In this document: in pieces, positions 1 to 7,294 of the stretch
Layout: each line of letters opens with the position of its first letter
Numbering within the stretch: position 1 is the first letter of the stretch
DNA from: Alphaproteobacteria bacterium
GTDB taxonomy: Bacteria > Pseudomonadota > Alphaproteobacteria > Sphingomonadales > Emcibacteraceae
Assembly (NCBI GenBank): GCA_030428615.1
Contig: JAUIDN010000006.1
Coordinates: 1 to 64,000, forward strand
DNA: 64,000 nt
Direction: 5' to 3'
Made by a program: the position numbers and the translations under genes
The notes under the pieces: generated by a model
Seen by the model: the letters and a program-made list of their open reading frames with translations, nothing else
What the model was told of the DNA's origin: nothing
The model's database searches: none

Positions 1-41
1 TCCACCTTTTCGCTTACATCGTAATTTCTCGGGTTATCCAT
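1..41 (-). CDS. 5' end of a truncated gene of unknown function
   Basis: An ATG at 41-39 on the minus strand opens a frame of 13 codons (MDNPRNYDVSEKV) that runs off the window edge. A GGAG Shine-Dalgarno sequence lies about 8 bases before it, which is the main reason to call it a gene. It is divergent from the repressor gene at 470, so by analogy with phage and mobile-element switches it could be a target of that repressor, but nothing in the 13 residues identifies a family. Confidence 0.45.
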   Translation of the reverse strand, partial: MDNPRNYDVSEKV

Positions 42-70
42 CTCATTTACTCCAATATTGATTAAAAAGT

Positions 71-192
71 TGAGCGGACGGGAAACAGGGAGAGATAACC
101 CGCCCGCTCATGTGGTGGTAAAATTCCGGCGGAACTTTACCGGAGCAAATATGGCATAAAGGGAATTTCGCGGGAGGGAACGAACCGCGAAA
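71..192. repeat. Three consecutive inverted repeats in the leader of the truncated gene
   Basis: Three separate inverted repeats follow each other within 122 bases. The first pairs 71-82 with 99-110 (12 bp, one mismatch). The second is a near-perfect palindrome pairing 117-128 with 130-141 (one mismatch). The third pairs 166-173 with 185-192 (8 bp perfect, 11-base loop). They are more GC-rich than the surrounding DNA and lie just upstream of the minus-strand start at 41. They could form a structured mRNA leader, DNA operators, or a small replication or transfer signal. Nothing decides between these. Confidence 0.5.
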
Positions 193-360
193 ACAGGTAA
201 TGAGCATTTCCCCGCCATCATCGCTCTTGCACAAAGTGAACAATCCGTAAAATTGTCATGCTTCCCCGAACAATCCATTAAACGGCTGCTTTAACCAACA
301 TTCATCGGCTCGGGCTCGGACCTGATGAGAATCGCTTACTCATTCACTTTGATATTTTAA

Positions 361-446
361 ATATACGTATTGCGCATATAATGTCAACAATAATATACGC
401 ATTTATCCGTTAAAATATCCGCTCAAAGCATATACGGTGACCGTAT
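361..446. promoter_or_regulatory. Operator-like repeats upstream of the CI-like repressor
   Basis: The half-site ATATACG occurs three times in the same orientation, at 361, 393 and 430. The first copy is part of a 19-base imperfect palindrome (361-379) and the last overlaps a perfect 15-base inverted repeat, ATACGGTGACCGTAT (432-446). Spacing is 32 and 37 bases. This pattern in a divergent intergenic region next to a CI-type gene is what one expects of repressor operators. The other bases from 193 to 360 hold no gene that can be supported. Confidence 0.55.
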
Positions 447-469
447 TAACAACGGGGGTTGGAAATGAA

Positions 470-1093
470 ATGGACAGGACAGCAAAGCAAAAGTTTGGTG
501 AGCGTCTTAAATATATGCGCAAAAACCTGAAAAACATAAATCAGACAGAACTTGGAAATATTATGGGGGTAAAACAATCAACCATTTCACGTTGGGAAAG
601 CGGCATTGATGAACCGGAACACGAACACGTTCGTGCATTAGCCGACTATTTTAAGTGCACCACCGATTACTTATTGGGCACCGATAAGCTGTTTGAAAGC
701 CCACGTGTTACCCATGTTGTTGGCTATGTGGGCGCAGGCGGTGTTAACATCCCCTACGATGATTATGCCCACGGCGACGGAATGGAGGAAGTTGAAACAC
801 CCCCCGGCCTAAATGATACAGCTGTCGCAGTGAAAGTCTCCGGCGATAGCATGTACCCCGCTTATGAAGATGGTGACATTATTTTTTACATTCGTAACGG
901 CATGGATATTGACGAGGATGATTGTTTGGGCCGTCAATGCATTATAAAAGTCAGCGATGGCCCGATTTACATTAAAAGGCTTTCGCGTGGCTCCTCCCCC
1001 GGACTTTATCACCTGGAAAGCCATAATGCCCCCCCCATGCATGATAAATCGATCGATTGGGCCGCTCGGGTACTTTATGTTAAAAAAGCGTAA
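470..1093 (+). CDS. CI/LexA-like self-cleaving repressor (XRE HTH plus S24 peptidase domain)
   Basis: A 207-residue two-domain repressor. Residues about 7-70 form an XRE-type helix-turn-helix (TELGNIMGVKQSTISRWESG). Residues about 80-205 are an S24/LexA peptidase domain with Ser127 in GDSMYP and Lys169 in YIKRL. An Ala89-Gly90 pair lies 38 residues before the serine, the same spacing as in lambda CI, so RecA-stimulated self-cleavage on DNA damage is likely. An upstream GTG at 437 is in frame, but it sits inside the 432-446 palindrome; the ATG at 470 with GGGGG before it fits the domain start better. It probably controls itself and the divergent truncated gene. It could be a leftover phage or element repressor, but no other phage gene is visible. 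Confidence 0.88.
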   Translation: MDRTAKQKFGERLKYMRKNLKNINQTELGNIMGVKQSTISRWESGIDEPEHEHVRALADYFKCTTDYLLGTDKLFESPRVTHVVGYVGAGGVNIPYDDYAHGDGMEEVETPPGLNDTAVAVKVSGDSMYPAYEDGDIIFYIRNGMDIDEDDCLGRQCIIKVSDGPIYIKRLSRGSSPGLYHLESHNAPPMHDKSIDWAARVLYVKKA

Positions 1094-1118
1094 GCTGTTC
1101 GGCATGAGAACAGCTTTT
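1092..1118 (+). terminator. Rho-independent terminator of the repressor gene
   Basis: A 9-bp perfect stem (1092-1100 with 1108-1116), a 7-base loop and a following TTTT run overlap the stop codon of the repressor gene. The next gene converges on it from the other strand. Confidence 0.8.
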
Positions 1119-1123
1119 AGGGC

Positions 1124-1345
1124 TCAATCTGACTGATCCCCTTCCCGGCGGTATTCAAGTATGTCACCGGGTACGCAATCCAGATAATCACATATCGCTT
1201 CCAGGGTGCTAAATCTGATCCCCTTTACTTTTCCAGATTTAAGTAAAGATATGTTTTGCACGGTAATGCCAACCGCTTCGGCAAGATCCTTCGATTTCAC
1301 CTTTCGTTTGGCCAGCATCACATCAAGATTTACAATAATGGCCAT
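1124..1345 (-). CDS. Small XRE-family HTH regulator (YozG-like)
   Basis: A 73-residue protein that is almost entirely one Cro/CI-type helix-turn-helix (LAEAVGITVQNISLLKSGKV at about residues 21-40). Its ending, DYLDCVPGDILEYRRE, is typical of the YozG-like regulators that usually sit beside a DUF2975 membrane protein. That partner is present directly upstream, 8 bases away on the same strand, so the two are probably co-transcribed. In this family the pair is thought to act as a regulator with its membrane partner; the signal sensed is not known. Confidence 0.85.
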   Translation of the reverse strand: MAIIVNLDVMLAKRKVKSKDLAEAVGITVQNISLLKSGKVKGIRFSTLEAICDYLDCVPGDILEYRREGDQSD

Positions 1346-1353
1346 GATACTTC

Positions 1354-1893
1354 CTATACAAAGTGCGCATTCTCTTCAGCGATCACAGCACTTTCCTTCA
1401 CCACCCAGGAAACGGTAAACAGCACAAGAGAGAGAAAAATTACCGTAATATCATATGTCTGGAGCGAGATTAACACTACTCTTTCCCCAACCGGGTTATT
1501 CATAGTCAAAATGACACTCAGAAGCGTTTCCGCAGGAATACTGAGAAAGGCATAAAGAATTATATATTTTGAAAATTTATGAAGCGCCAGCGCGCTTGCA
1601 TGGCTGAACATTTTACCCGCGCTGCTCAACGCGAAAAACTCACGCAAGTGATAAACTGCTGCTATGACCGTCAATGCTACCAGTCCACTGACCAAAAGCC
1701 CGCCAGCGTAATTAACCGCACCCACATGATCTAAATTATCGGGCAGACGATGAAAAAAATCGAAAGACCGCGCAGTGTCAAAATTTGCCCAGATCAAAAT
1801 CAAAGAGACCGGAACAGCCCATAAAACCAATGTTGAAATATTTTTCATTACCTTACTGATGTGTCTCACATGTTCGATATTGCTTTTCATCAT
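1354..1893 (-). CDS. DUF2975 family four-helix membrane protein
   Basis: A 179-residue inner-membrane protein with four predicted hydrophobic segments (roughly residues 18-36, 62-85, 108-128 and 145-168). The length, the layout and the neighbouring YozG-like HTH gene match the DUF2975 family. The start ATG at 1893 has GGA a few bases upstream. Family members form a regulator/membrane-protein pair whose biochemical role is unknown, and the sequence shows no catalytic motif. Confidence 0.8.
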   Translation of the reverse strand: MMKSNIEHVRHISKVMKNISTLVLWAVPVSLILIWANFDTARSFDFFHRLPDNLDHVGAVNYAGGLLVSGLVALTVIAAVYHLREFFALSSAGKMFSHASALALHKFSKYIILYAFLSIPAETLLSVILTMNNPVGERVVLISLQTYDITVIFLSLVLFTVSWVVKESAVIAEENAHFV

Positions 1894-2049
1894 TTAATCC
1901 AATATGATTGCTTAAGATATATTTATTATTGTTTTATATTAATTTTTTCGTTTGTCAAGCTATGAAGCACTTTTCAAATACGCTGTTGCCAATACTAAAC
2001 AAGTTAATTAAAATACTGGTCAGCGAAACATAAATAACCGGGCATTAAA

Positions 2050-2514
2050 ATGAATCGACCGTCATTAAAGTTATTTGGATGTCTGATAGCAGCAGGTCTG
2101 CTGAGCGCATGCGACGACAACAGCACACCGTCCGGGCCTGATCTGACAGGAATTGATGCCCGTGATCATGCGTATTTTAATGAAAACTATAATCGCTGTA
2201 ACATCAATAATTCCGTTTATGACTGCAATTGTGTTGCTCGCGTTAATGTTGAACACCGTGATGCTGCCTATGAAAAATATAAAGCCGACTATGACACCGT
2301 ACATAAACCGGAACTCGAAGCAGAAATTGCAACGAGAAGAGCAACACTGGAAGAAAAAACAAAAAATGCATCTGATGAAAGGATTCTTGAAGCCCTTGAG
2401 GAAGAATTAAACCGGCTTGAACAAAAGCTTGAATCAGGCATCGATAACATTGATGATTTCGAACTCCCGTTCCTTCCTGCCGGCGCGACAGATGCCTGCA
2501 TAGTAAACAAATAA
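2050..2514 (+). CDS. Small lipoprotein with a charged C-terminal helix
   Basis: A 154-residue protein with a lipoprotein signal peptide ending in LLSAC (lipid-modified Cys about residue 21). The mature part begins with a flexible Ser/Pro/Asp stretch, contains CNINNSVYDCNC (three more cysteines, possibly disulphide-bonded in the periplasm) and then a long Glu/Lys-rich region (about 70-130) that should form a coiled coil. No family was recognised. The following plus-strand gene, 83 bases downstream, is also an envelope protein. Confidence 0.7.
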   Translation: MNRPSLKLFGCLIAAGLLSACDDNSTPSGPDLTGIDARDHAYFNENYNRCNINNSVYDCNCVARVNVEHRDAAYEKYKADYDTVHKPELEAEIATRRATLEEKTKNASDERILEALEEELNRLEQKLESGIDNIDDFELPFLPAGATDACIVNK

Positions 2515-2597
2515 CTGAAAGCACTTTGGTTTTCACGATTTGTCATCTTTTTGAAACTGTTCTATAGTGGTAATTATTAAAACAAAGGGATGCCAGT

Positions 2598-3164
2598 TTG
2601 AAAATATTTCAAAATATTGCAATTCTCATAGGTACATTGGTAATTTTAATAACAGCCTTTACCGGGTTGGATGCTTGGAAGGCTGATAGCCGTCCTACTC
2701 CAAGCCAGCAATATTTTGCTCTTGATCCCAACAACCCAAACGGAGATCCCATACAGCTAACCGGTAAAATGACATCCTACAATTACGATTTTCCGACCTT
2801 GAATGGCCAAAATTATTCGAAGGGTGCCATAAGTAAAGCTATTATCACCAATATCAGAACCGGCAGTGAACTTGTACTGGGCCTTCTATATGAACGCCTC
2901 GCCTATCTTGAAACTAAAGATGGCAACTATCTGGAAGCGAAGAAAGCTTATAATTCAGCTCTTGATTTTTACCGGCAAGATAATCAAAAACTTCGTGCTG
3001 CGGAACTTCTTTCGCAACTCGCTCACTTGGAAGCACGTGAAAATGACTATAGCGCTGCAAAAAAACATTATGAACAATCGGCTACTCTGTATGCGCAAAT
3101 AAACGAACTCGTTCGCTCCGACTTTATAACAAAAGTTGCTGCCCGCCTACCGGCGAGCGACTAA
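2598..3164 (+). CDS. Membrane-anchored TPR-like protein, TTG start
   Basis: A 188-residue protein with an N-terminal hydrophobic anchor or signal segment (residues about 5-25). Its C-terminal half holds two or three tetratricopeptide-like helical repeats (YERLAYLETKDGNYLEAKKA, then AELLSQLAHLEARENDYSAA). TPR domains mediate protein-protein contacts; here it should face the periplasm. The start is TTG with AAAGGGA 7 bases upstream. The nearby ATG at 2590 is out of frame. Partner and pathway are unknown. Confidence 0.7.
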   Translation: MKIFQNIAILIGTLVILITAFTGLDAWKADSRPTPSQQYFALDPNNPNGDPIQLTGKMTSYNYDFPTLNGQNYSKGAISKAIITNIRTGSELVLGLLYERLAYLETKDGNYLEAKKAYNSALDFYRQDNQKLRAAELLSQLAHLEARENDYSAAKKHYEQSATLYAQINELVRSDFITKVAARLPASD

Positions 3165-3259
3165 ACAAGCACGCTCAGCCCCCTTCACATAACTTCACAA
3201 ACGTTTGATCTCATTCTAATAATCGTGATTTGATAATTTGATCCCGAACGTTCATACAT

Positions 3260-3329
3260 AAGGAGAAGCCTCCGGTGATATTTTTGGCATTCTATCCCGT
3301 TCTCTGCTGATTTTAATTGTCACCGGAGG
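3260..3329. repeat. Long-armed inverted repeat enclosing an 11-codon reading frame
   Basis: CCTCCGGTGA (3269-3278) is repeated inverted as TCACCGGAGG (3320-3329). Counting flanking bases, 14 of 16 positions pair. The loop is about 41 bases. A GTG at 3275, 9 bases after an AAGGAG sequence at 3260-3265, opens an 11-codon frame (MIFLAFYPVLC) ending at 3310 inside the loop. It lies in a convergent gap of about 230 bases and lacks a U-tract, so it is not a standard terminator. It may be a small structured RNA or a leader-peptide-like element. Confidence 0.4.
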
Positions 3330-3395
3330 TTTCATCCAAAGAAAGATAAGGCTTTGATTTAACACTCTATTGCGAATGCCATTATTTTTCATAAA

Positions 3396-3893
3396 TTAGT
3401 ATTTACCGTGTTTCGGTAACTCAATAACCACTTTTTTATGTGGTCTGACCATAACTTCGCCATCCGCGGTATATCGGATCATCCCCGCTTCAAGTTTAAC
3501 ATCACTGCGCTCTTTTTTTGCTTTGCGGCTATGAGGGTCAACGTAGCTGTCTTCATCATGACTTTGTCTAATTTCATGGTTCCTTACAATCCGTTCACAC
3601 TTTGTGACGACGCCCTGGACTGTTTCGTGCATTTTTTCAAATTCACGAACCTTTTTCTTATAATCTTCCAATATGTCCGGCGCTTTGGCAAGAACGACCT
3701 TATTGGCTGCAAAATCCATAATCTCGTCTTCGGAAAATAATTCTGGTCGCTCGCGCATTACTTTTTCCGCCTCTGAAATCCCGCTCTGGGCATAATGCAA
3801 AAGTACGTCCATCATTTGCTCCCCAACGACTGGTCCATTATCCGGAACGCCGCGCGATGGTTTGTAGTCAAATATAATGGGCTGCTTCTTCAT
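3396..3893 (-). CDS. Uncharacterised protein, paralogue of the upstream gene (3919-4368)
   Basis: A 165-residue soluble, highly charged protein without signal peptide or membrane segment. It aligns along its length with its upstream neighbour: KKQPIIF against KKPIVF at the N terminus, DVLLHYAQSG against DMLLHYAKAG, PELFSEDE against PDLFTPEE, a shared region ending KCERIV/KCEEIV, and a final RYTADGEVMV against TYTDDGDLVL. The middle is mostly helical. It carries an extra His/Lys-rich insertion at about residues 110-135 (HDEDSYVDPHSRKAKKERSD). No family was recognised. The two genes are 25 bases apart on the same strand and are surely a tandem duplication. Confidence 0.7.
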   Translation of the reverse strand: MKKQPIIFDYKPSRGVPDNGPVVGEQMMDVLLHYAQSGISEAEKVMRERPELFSEDEIMDFAANKVVLAKAPDILEDYKKKVREFEKMHETVQGVVTKCERIVRNHEIRQSHDEDSYVDPHSRKAKKERSDVKLEAGMIRYTADGEVMVRPHKKVVIELPKHGKY

Positions 3894-3918
3894 GCGGCTT
3901 TCTCTCGCTAGCGCTGCT

Positions 3919-4368
3919 TCAGGAAACGTCTTTTTTCAGCACCAAATCGCCGTCGTCCGTATAGGTAAATACCTTAGCTTCTTTCAGGACACCCTTGATT
4001 TCCGTCTTTGCCTGTTCATCACCTACGGCAACAATTTCTTCACATTTTTTTAAGATGCCGAGCATTTTTTTATGTAATGCATCATATTCTACCATTTTTG
4101 ATTTATATGTGTCGATGAGGAATGGCGCCTGCTCCAGCATGTTTTTATTTTGCTCGAACGCCGCCCGTTCCTCCGGGGTAAACAGATCCGGTGTCTGAAG
4201 TAAAGATAGTTCAGCATATTCCATCCCCGCTTTCGCATAATGAAGAAGCATGTCAAGTGTATCATCATTCTGGGGATCAGCATTTCCCGCCCCCGCGTTG
4301 CCCGTGTTCGTCGTTTTCTTGCGACCAAATACAATGGGTTTTTTACCAAAATTTCTGTTAAGTCCCAC
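3919..4368 (-). CDS. Uncharacterised protein, first of a tandem paralogous pair
   Basis: A 149-residue soluble protein starting at GTG, with AGGA upstream. It has a basic N terminus (GKKPIVFGRKKT), a flexible Asn/Gly/Ala linker, then a helical domain (about 40-125) and a short beta-like end (VFTYTDDGDLVLKK). The shared core with its downstream paralogue suggests a small independent domain. It has no catalytic motif, signal peptide or recognised family. It may be a structural or adaptor protein, but this is a guess. Confidence 0.7.
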   Translation of the reverse strand: MGLNRNFGKKPIVFGRKKTTNTGNAGAGNADPQNDDTLDMLLHYAKAGMEYAELSLLQTPDLFTPEERAAFEQNKNMLEQAPFLIDTYKSKMVEYDALHKKMLGILKKCEEIVAVGDEQAKTEIKGVLKEAKVFTYTDDGDLVLKKDVS

Positions 4369-4463
4369 TTTGAATAATCCTTTATACTTACTGTCCTTCC
4401 TGATCTTAAGTTGAAAACCTTAGAAAAAAGTAAATTTAGATTTAAATGAGAACAAATTCATGT

Positions 4464-4649
4464 TCAGCTTTTCTTTTTAAGAATGGGATGGTCTTCCTGA
4501 TAGTGGAATAATTCCTCTTCATCGGCGATGTGAAAATTGATTCCGTCTTCTGAAAGAAATAGCAATCCCCTTCTTGATTTATTGGTCAGACCCGAATTTT
4601 TGCAATACCCGCCAGTAACGATAAAATATTTCCCCAATTCAAAATGCAA
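4464..4649 (-). CDS. Small hypothetical protein, TTG start
   Basis: A 61-codon frame starting at TTG, 8 bases after GGAG. The product is hydrophilic with a plausible small fold (RGLLFLSEDGINFHIADEEE) and a basic tail. A 6-bp hairpin (4665-4670 with 4678-4683) lies just before the Shine-Dalgarno sequence. No homology was recognised. It is the second unit of minus-strand small genes here, but it is separated from the next gene by about 95 bases. It could be chance. Confidence 0.4.
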   Translation of the reverse strand: MHFELGKYFIVTGGYCKNSGLTNKSRRGLLFLSEDGINFHIADEEELFHYQEDHPILKKKS

Positions 4650-5158
4650 AAGTAAATCTCCGTTAACCGCCTCGAACGCGGTTTATTACACCATCATAAT
4701 TTCAATAAATTCCAGTCGCTATTGAGTATAATCAAATTAATGTTTTAAATATGGCTAAATCAAGGCATTTTTCAATCTCATAACTTTCTTTTTTTCTACT
4801 TAAAAGTGCATGAAAATTACGCAGAATTTTCTAAAAATAATAACCAGTTTTACATCAATAGCACAAAAGCACCATGCATTACCCACCTAATTCAAGTTTT
4901 GGTTTTTCAAACTCCTTCTAATCACTTGATATACGTCATATTTTTACCAAAAAAACAAAAAAGAATGCTTTTGAAGTCATATCAAAAATTACAGATATAA
5001 CGGTAAATGATTGCGCATCATGCCCGATATTAAGTCCGGGAACGCGGTAAAAATTTATTAAAACTAAAGATAATTACAGAAAATTACAAAATATATGAAC
5101 AACTTTACCGATTATGCCACGCATCAGGCAGGACTGCCACTAAAAACACCTTTACAAA
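4650..5158. other. AT-rich gap without a supported gene
   Basis: About 500 AT-rich bases between the small protein and the PDZ lipoprotein. A 64-codon plus-strand frame (4806-5000) has low-complexity, AT-driven content and no Shine-Dalgarno sequence, so it was not accepted. Apart from the small hairpin at 4665-4683 nothing clear was seen. Confidence 0.6.
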
Positions 5159-5971
5159 TTAATCTTCAACACTCTCAGCAACGTTAAATGTGATATCCTT
5201 TTGCTTCCCATCCTTCAAAATTGTAAGAACAATTGCCTTTCCACTGAGTTCAAGGTTTTCGATCATCTCTTCCGCATGAGCCGTATTGGTTACTTTTATC
5301 CCGTTAACAGCTACCAAAACATCCATAGCTACAATATCTGCAAGAAATGCAGGCGAATTGGATAAGACAACATCAACAAAAGCTCCTGTGTTTCGCCCAA
5401 ACAACGATCGTTCATCCGTGGAAATATCCCGCATAACTAATCCTAGTTTCGGAATGCGGTTAGACTTCACCAAATAAACGGCCCACTGATCATAATTATC
5501 ATAATATCTCAAATAAGGTACCGAAACTGTATCACGAACTGTGACCTCTTCCCTTGTCACAACACGTTCACCATTTACGGTTCTTATCCGGTTGACATAA
5601 TAGGTACGGTAATAATCCTGATAATCGTAATCAAGCTGGCTCTGTGTATCTGTGTATTCCGAAGAAACAATGACATGGGTTGCCCCTACTTCCCGGGCTT
5701 TTTTAACGGCATTATTTGGGCTCTCCTGAAAACCGTTAAAAGAGCTTTCACCTACAACAACAAAATTATGCTCCCGATAAAGACGCACATCACGATCAAG
5801 ATCATTCGAACGGATCAAATTCGGTTCACCCTCTTCGCTAAGTGCAACAAGGTCTGGGGAAAGTCTTGGATCAACATATGATCGGTAGGAAGATCCAAAT
5901 TGTCCTGCACCACAAGCTGAAAGCATCAAAGCCAACAAGATCGGGAGTATATATCTCATAATGAACCTCAT
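5159..5971 (-). CDS. PDZ-domain lipoprotein
   Basis: About 270 residues. The signal peptide MRYILPILLALMLSAC ends in a lipobox. A first domain (roughly 25-190) shares clear blocks with the lipoprotein at 6567: SYRSYVD, a VVVGES segment, GATHV, VSVPY and AVYLVK. A C-terminal PDZ domain (about 195-275; GAFVDVVLSNSPAFLADI, VAVNGIKVT) normally binds peptide tails or hydrophobic segments. It should be anchored in the outer or inner membrane facing the periplasm. In-frame starts exist at 5998, 5971 and 5959; GAGGGA before 5971 favours that one. It may monitor envelope proteins, but it has no protease domain. Confidence 0.75.
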   Translation of the reverse strand: MRFIMRYILPILLALMLSACGAGQFGSSYRSYVDPRLSPDLVALSEEGEPNLIRSNDLDRDVRLYREHNFVVVGESSFNGFQESPNNAVKKAREVGATHVIVSSEYTDTQSQLDYDYQDYYRTYYVNRIRTVNGERVVTREEVTVRDTVSVPYLRYYDNYDQWAVYLVKSNRIPKLGLVMRDISTDERSLFGRNTGAFVDVVLSNSPAFLADIVAMDVLVAVNGIKVTNTAHAEEMIENLELSGKAIVLTILKDGKQKDITFNVAESVED

Positions 5972-6052
5972 TTCTGTGTCCCTCACAGAATTATGCATCT
6001 ACCGCTAGGGTAGTACATTATTCCTGAATGAATACTGAATAATAGAGAGGAA

Positions 6053-6502
6053 TTACGCCTTTCCAAAATGCGTTTCAAGTAGTGTTTTCCACTGTCCGAT
6101 AAATGTTTCGAAATCGTTTTGCCCGTGGTCGGCAATAAAATCCCGGCCTTTATCGGAAAGCGCCACATACTTATATTCTACAGTCACCTTGCTCCGCATG
6201 GAAGATATGGATGCGCAGCTTACGGTGATAACCGCTATTTTATCTTCCGGTTCCACTTTATAAAATTGAACAAAATACCGTTCGGGCTCATATTTCTTTA
6301 CAAGCCATATGGCGTTTGTTGTGGCGTATGCGTGGTTCGACGTCATAAACATATAGTCTTCATGCATTTTCTCGCCACCGGTAACTGGAATATAGCTCCA
6401 TCCCGGCACCCAGAGTTTTTCTCCTTCGGCTGAAAAAAGCGGGAAAAGAACCTCGATCTTCTCCTCGATCTCAAACTCCGATTCAAATTTCTTAACTGTC
6501 AT
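6053..6502 (-). CDS. SRPBCC (START-like) domain protein
   Basis: About 149 residues. It has the usual SRPBCC pattern: an N-terminal strand ahead of a helix holding FPLFSAEGEKLWVPGW, central beta strands (AIWLVKKYEPERYFVQFYKV) and a long C-terminal helix (FIGQWKTLLETHF). These helix-grip folds bind hydrophobic ligands, and the substrate cannot be told. It has no signal peptide, so it acts in the cytoplasm. GGGA 5 bases before the ATG at 6502 favours that start over 6517. It lies between two paralogous lipoprotein genes on the same strand. Confidence 0.75.
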   Translation of the reverse strand: MTVKKFESEFEIEEKIEVLFPLFSAEGEKLWVPGWSYIPVTGGEKMHEDYMFMTSNHAYATTNAIWLVKKYEPERYFVQFYKVEPEDKIAVITVSCASISSMRSKVTVEYKYVALSDKGRDFIADHGQNDFETFIGQWKTLLETHFGKA

Positions 6503-6566
6503 GACTGTCCCGAGCATAGTATATTATGCATATGATAACCGATGAACGTCGCTAAATAAATGCGTA

Positions 6567-7112
6567 TTATTTTAATTTCACCAGATAAACGGCGCGTTGT
6601 TTATAAATGGGAATTTCTTTCTGATATGGAACGGATATAGGATTTGGAACCGCTTCATAACCATAATAGTAGACTCCGTTTCGCTGCATTGGGACTGGTA
6701 AGTAGTCATAGTTTTTATAAAATTTATAAGCCTTTTTACTGCCCATATACAAATAATCCGCCTCTAGCAATACATGGGTTACCCCAATTTCTTCACCCAC
6801 TGCGACCGCATTCTTAGTTTTTTCCAGCGGGCCGGTAAAGAAACTTTCACCAACAACAATATACTTCTGGTCAGTAAATATCTTGAGATCTTCCTGAAAA
6901 GCATTGGTCAGAAACAATTGTGGCTTCGCATCAGGGGCAAGCATATAGGCACATTGACTGTTAACAGAATGGTCAACTACTGACCGATAGGAGGTCTCAT
7001 ACCAGCTCTGACCGCCACAGGCGGACAGCATCATCGCTGTCACACCTGTCAATATAATTATAATTATTCTCACCAAACAACCATATTCTCTTTCCGGACA
7101 CAGTTCAAGCAA
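6567..7112 (-). CDS. Lipoprotein, paralogue of the PDZ lipoprotein without the PDZ domain
   Basis: A 181-residue lipoprotein. The signal peptide has an Ile-rich core and ends MMLSAC. The mature part matches the first domain of the protein at 5159: SYRSVVD, IVVGESFF, GVTHV, ISVPY and AVYLVK, which is also its C terminus. The start is TTG at 7112, 7 bases after a strong AGGAGG; a GTG nearer the hydrophobic core is an alternative. Being the same domain alone, it suggests a self-contained unit and possible pairing of the two proteins. Function unknown. Confidence 0.75.
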   Translation of the reverse strand: MLELCPEREYGCLVRIIIIILTGVTAMMLSACGGQSWYETSYRSVVDHSVNSQCAYMLAPDAKPQLFLTNAFQEDLKIFTDQKYIVVGESFFTGPLEKTKNAVAVGEEIGVTHVLLEADYLYMGSKKAYKFYKNYDYLPVPMQRNGVYYYGYEAVPNPISVPYQKEIPIYKQRAVYLVKLK

Positions 7113-7220
7113 CGCAACTCCTCCTAATCCGATTTATTTAATACAGTGCGGCCTCAATTATTTCTTGAAATAAGAAGTGTAGTATGCGAAACACTCTCAT
7201 CTCAGTTACGGGGAACTTAA

Positions 7221-7294
7221 GGCGCGGTGGCGGAATGGCTACGCAGCGGATTGCAAATCCGTGTATACCGGTTCGATTCCGGTCCGCGCCTCCA
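7221..7294 (+). tRNA. tRNA-Cys (GCA)
   Basis: A 74-base cloverleaf. The acceptor stem GGCGCGG (7221-7227) pairs with CCGCGCC (7284-7290), the discriminator is U and CCA is encoded (7292-7294). The T-arm is GGTTCGATTCC and the anticodon loop TTGCAAA carries GCA at 7253-7255. A U discriminator is the usual cysteine identity base. Confidence 0.97.

Noticed and set aside
43-243. 66-codon minus-strand frame ending one base before the truncated gene
   Set aside because: It begins at TTG without a ribosome-binding site, its content is Cys/Pro/Phe-rich and it crosses three inverted repeats; a structured non-coding region explains it better.
1-1893. Prophage or integrative element as an explanation for the left end
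   Set aside because: Only a repressor-type gene and repeats are visible; no integrase, structural, lysis or replication gene lies in the window, so the call cannot be supported.
4806-5000. 64-codon plus-strand frame in the 4.65-5.16 kb gap
   Set aside because: AT-driven, low-complexity translation, no Shine-Dalgarno sequence and no protein-like pattern.
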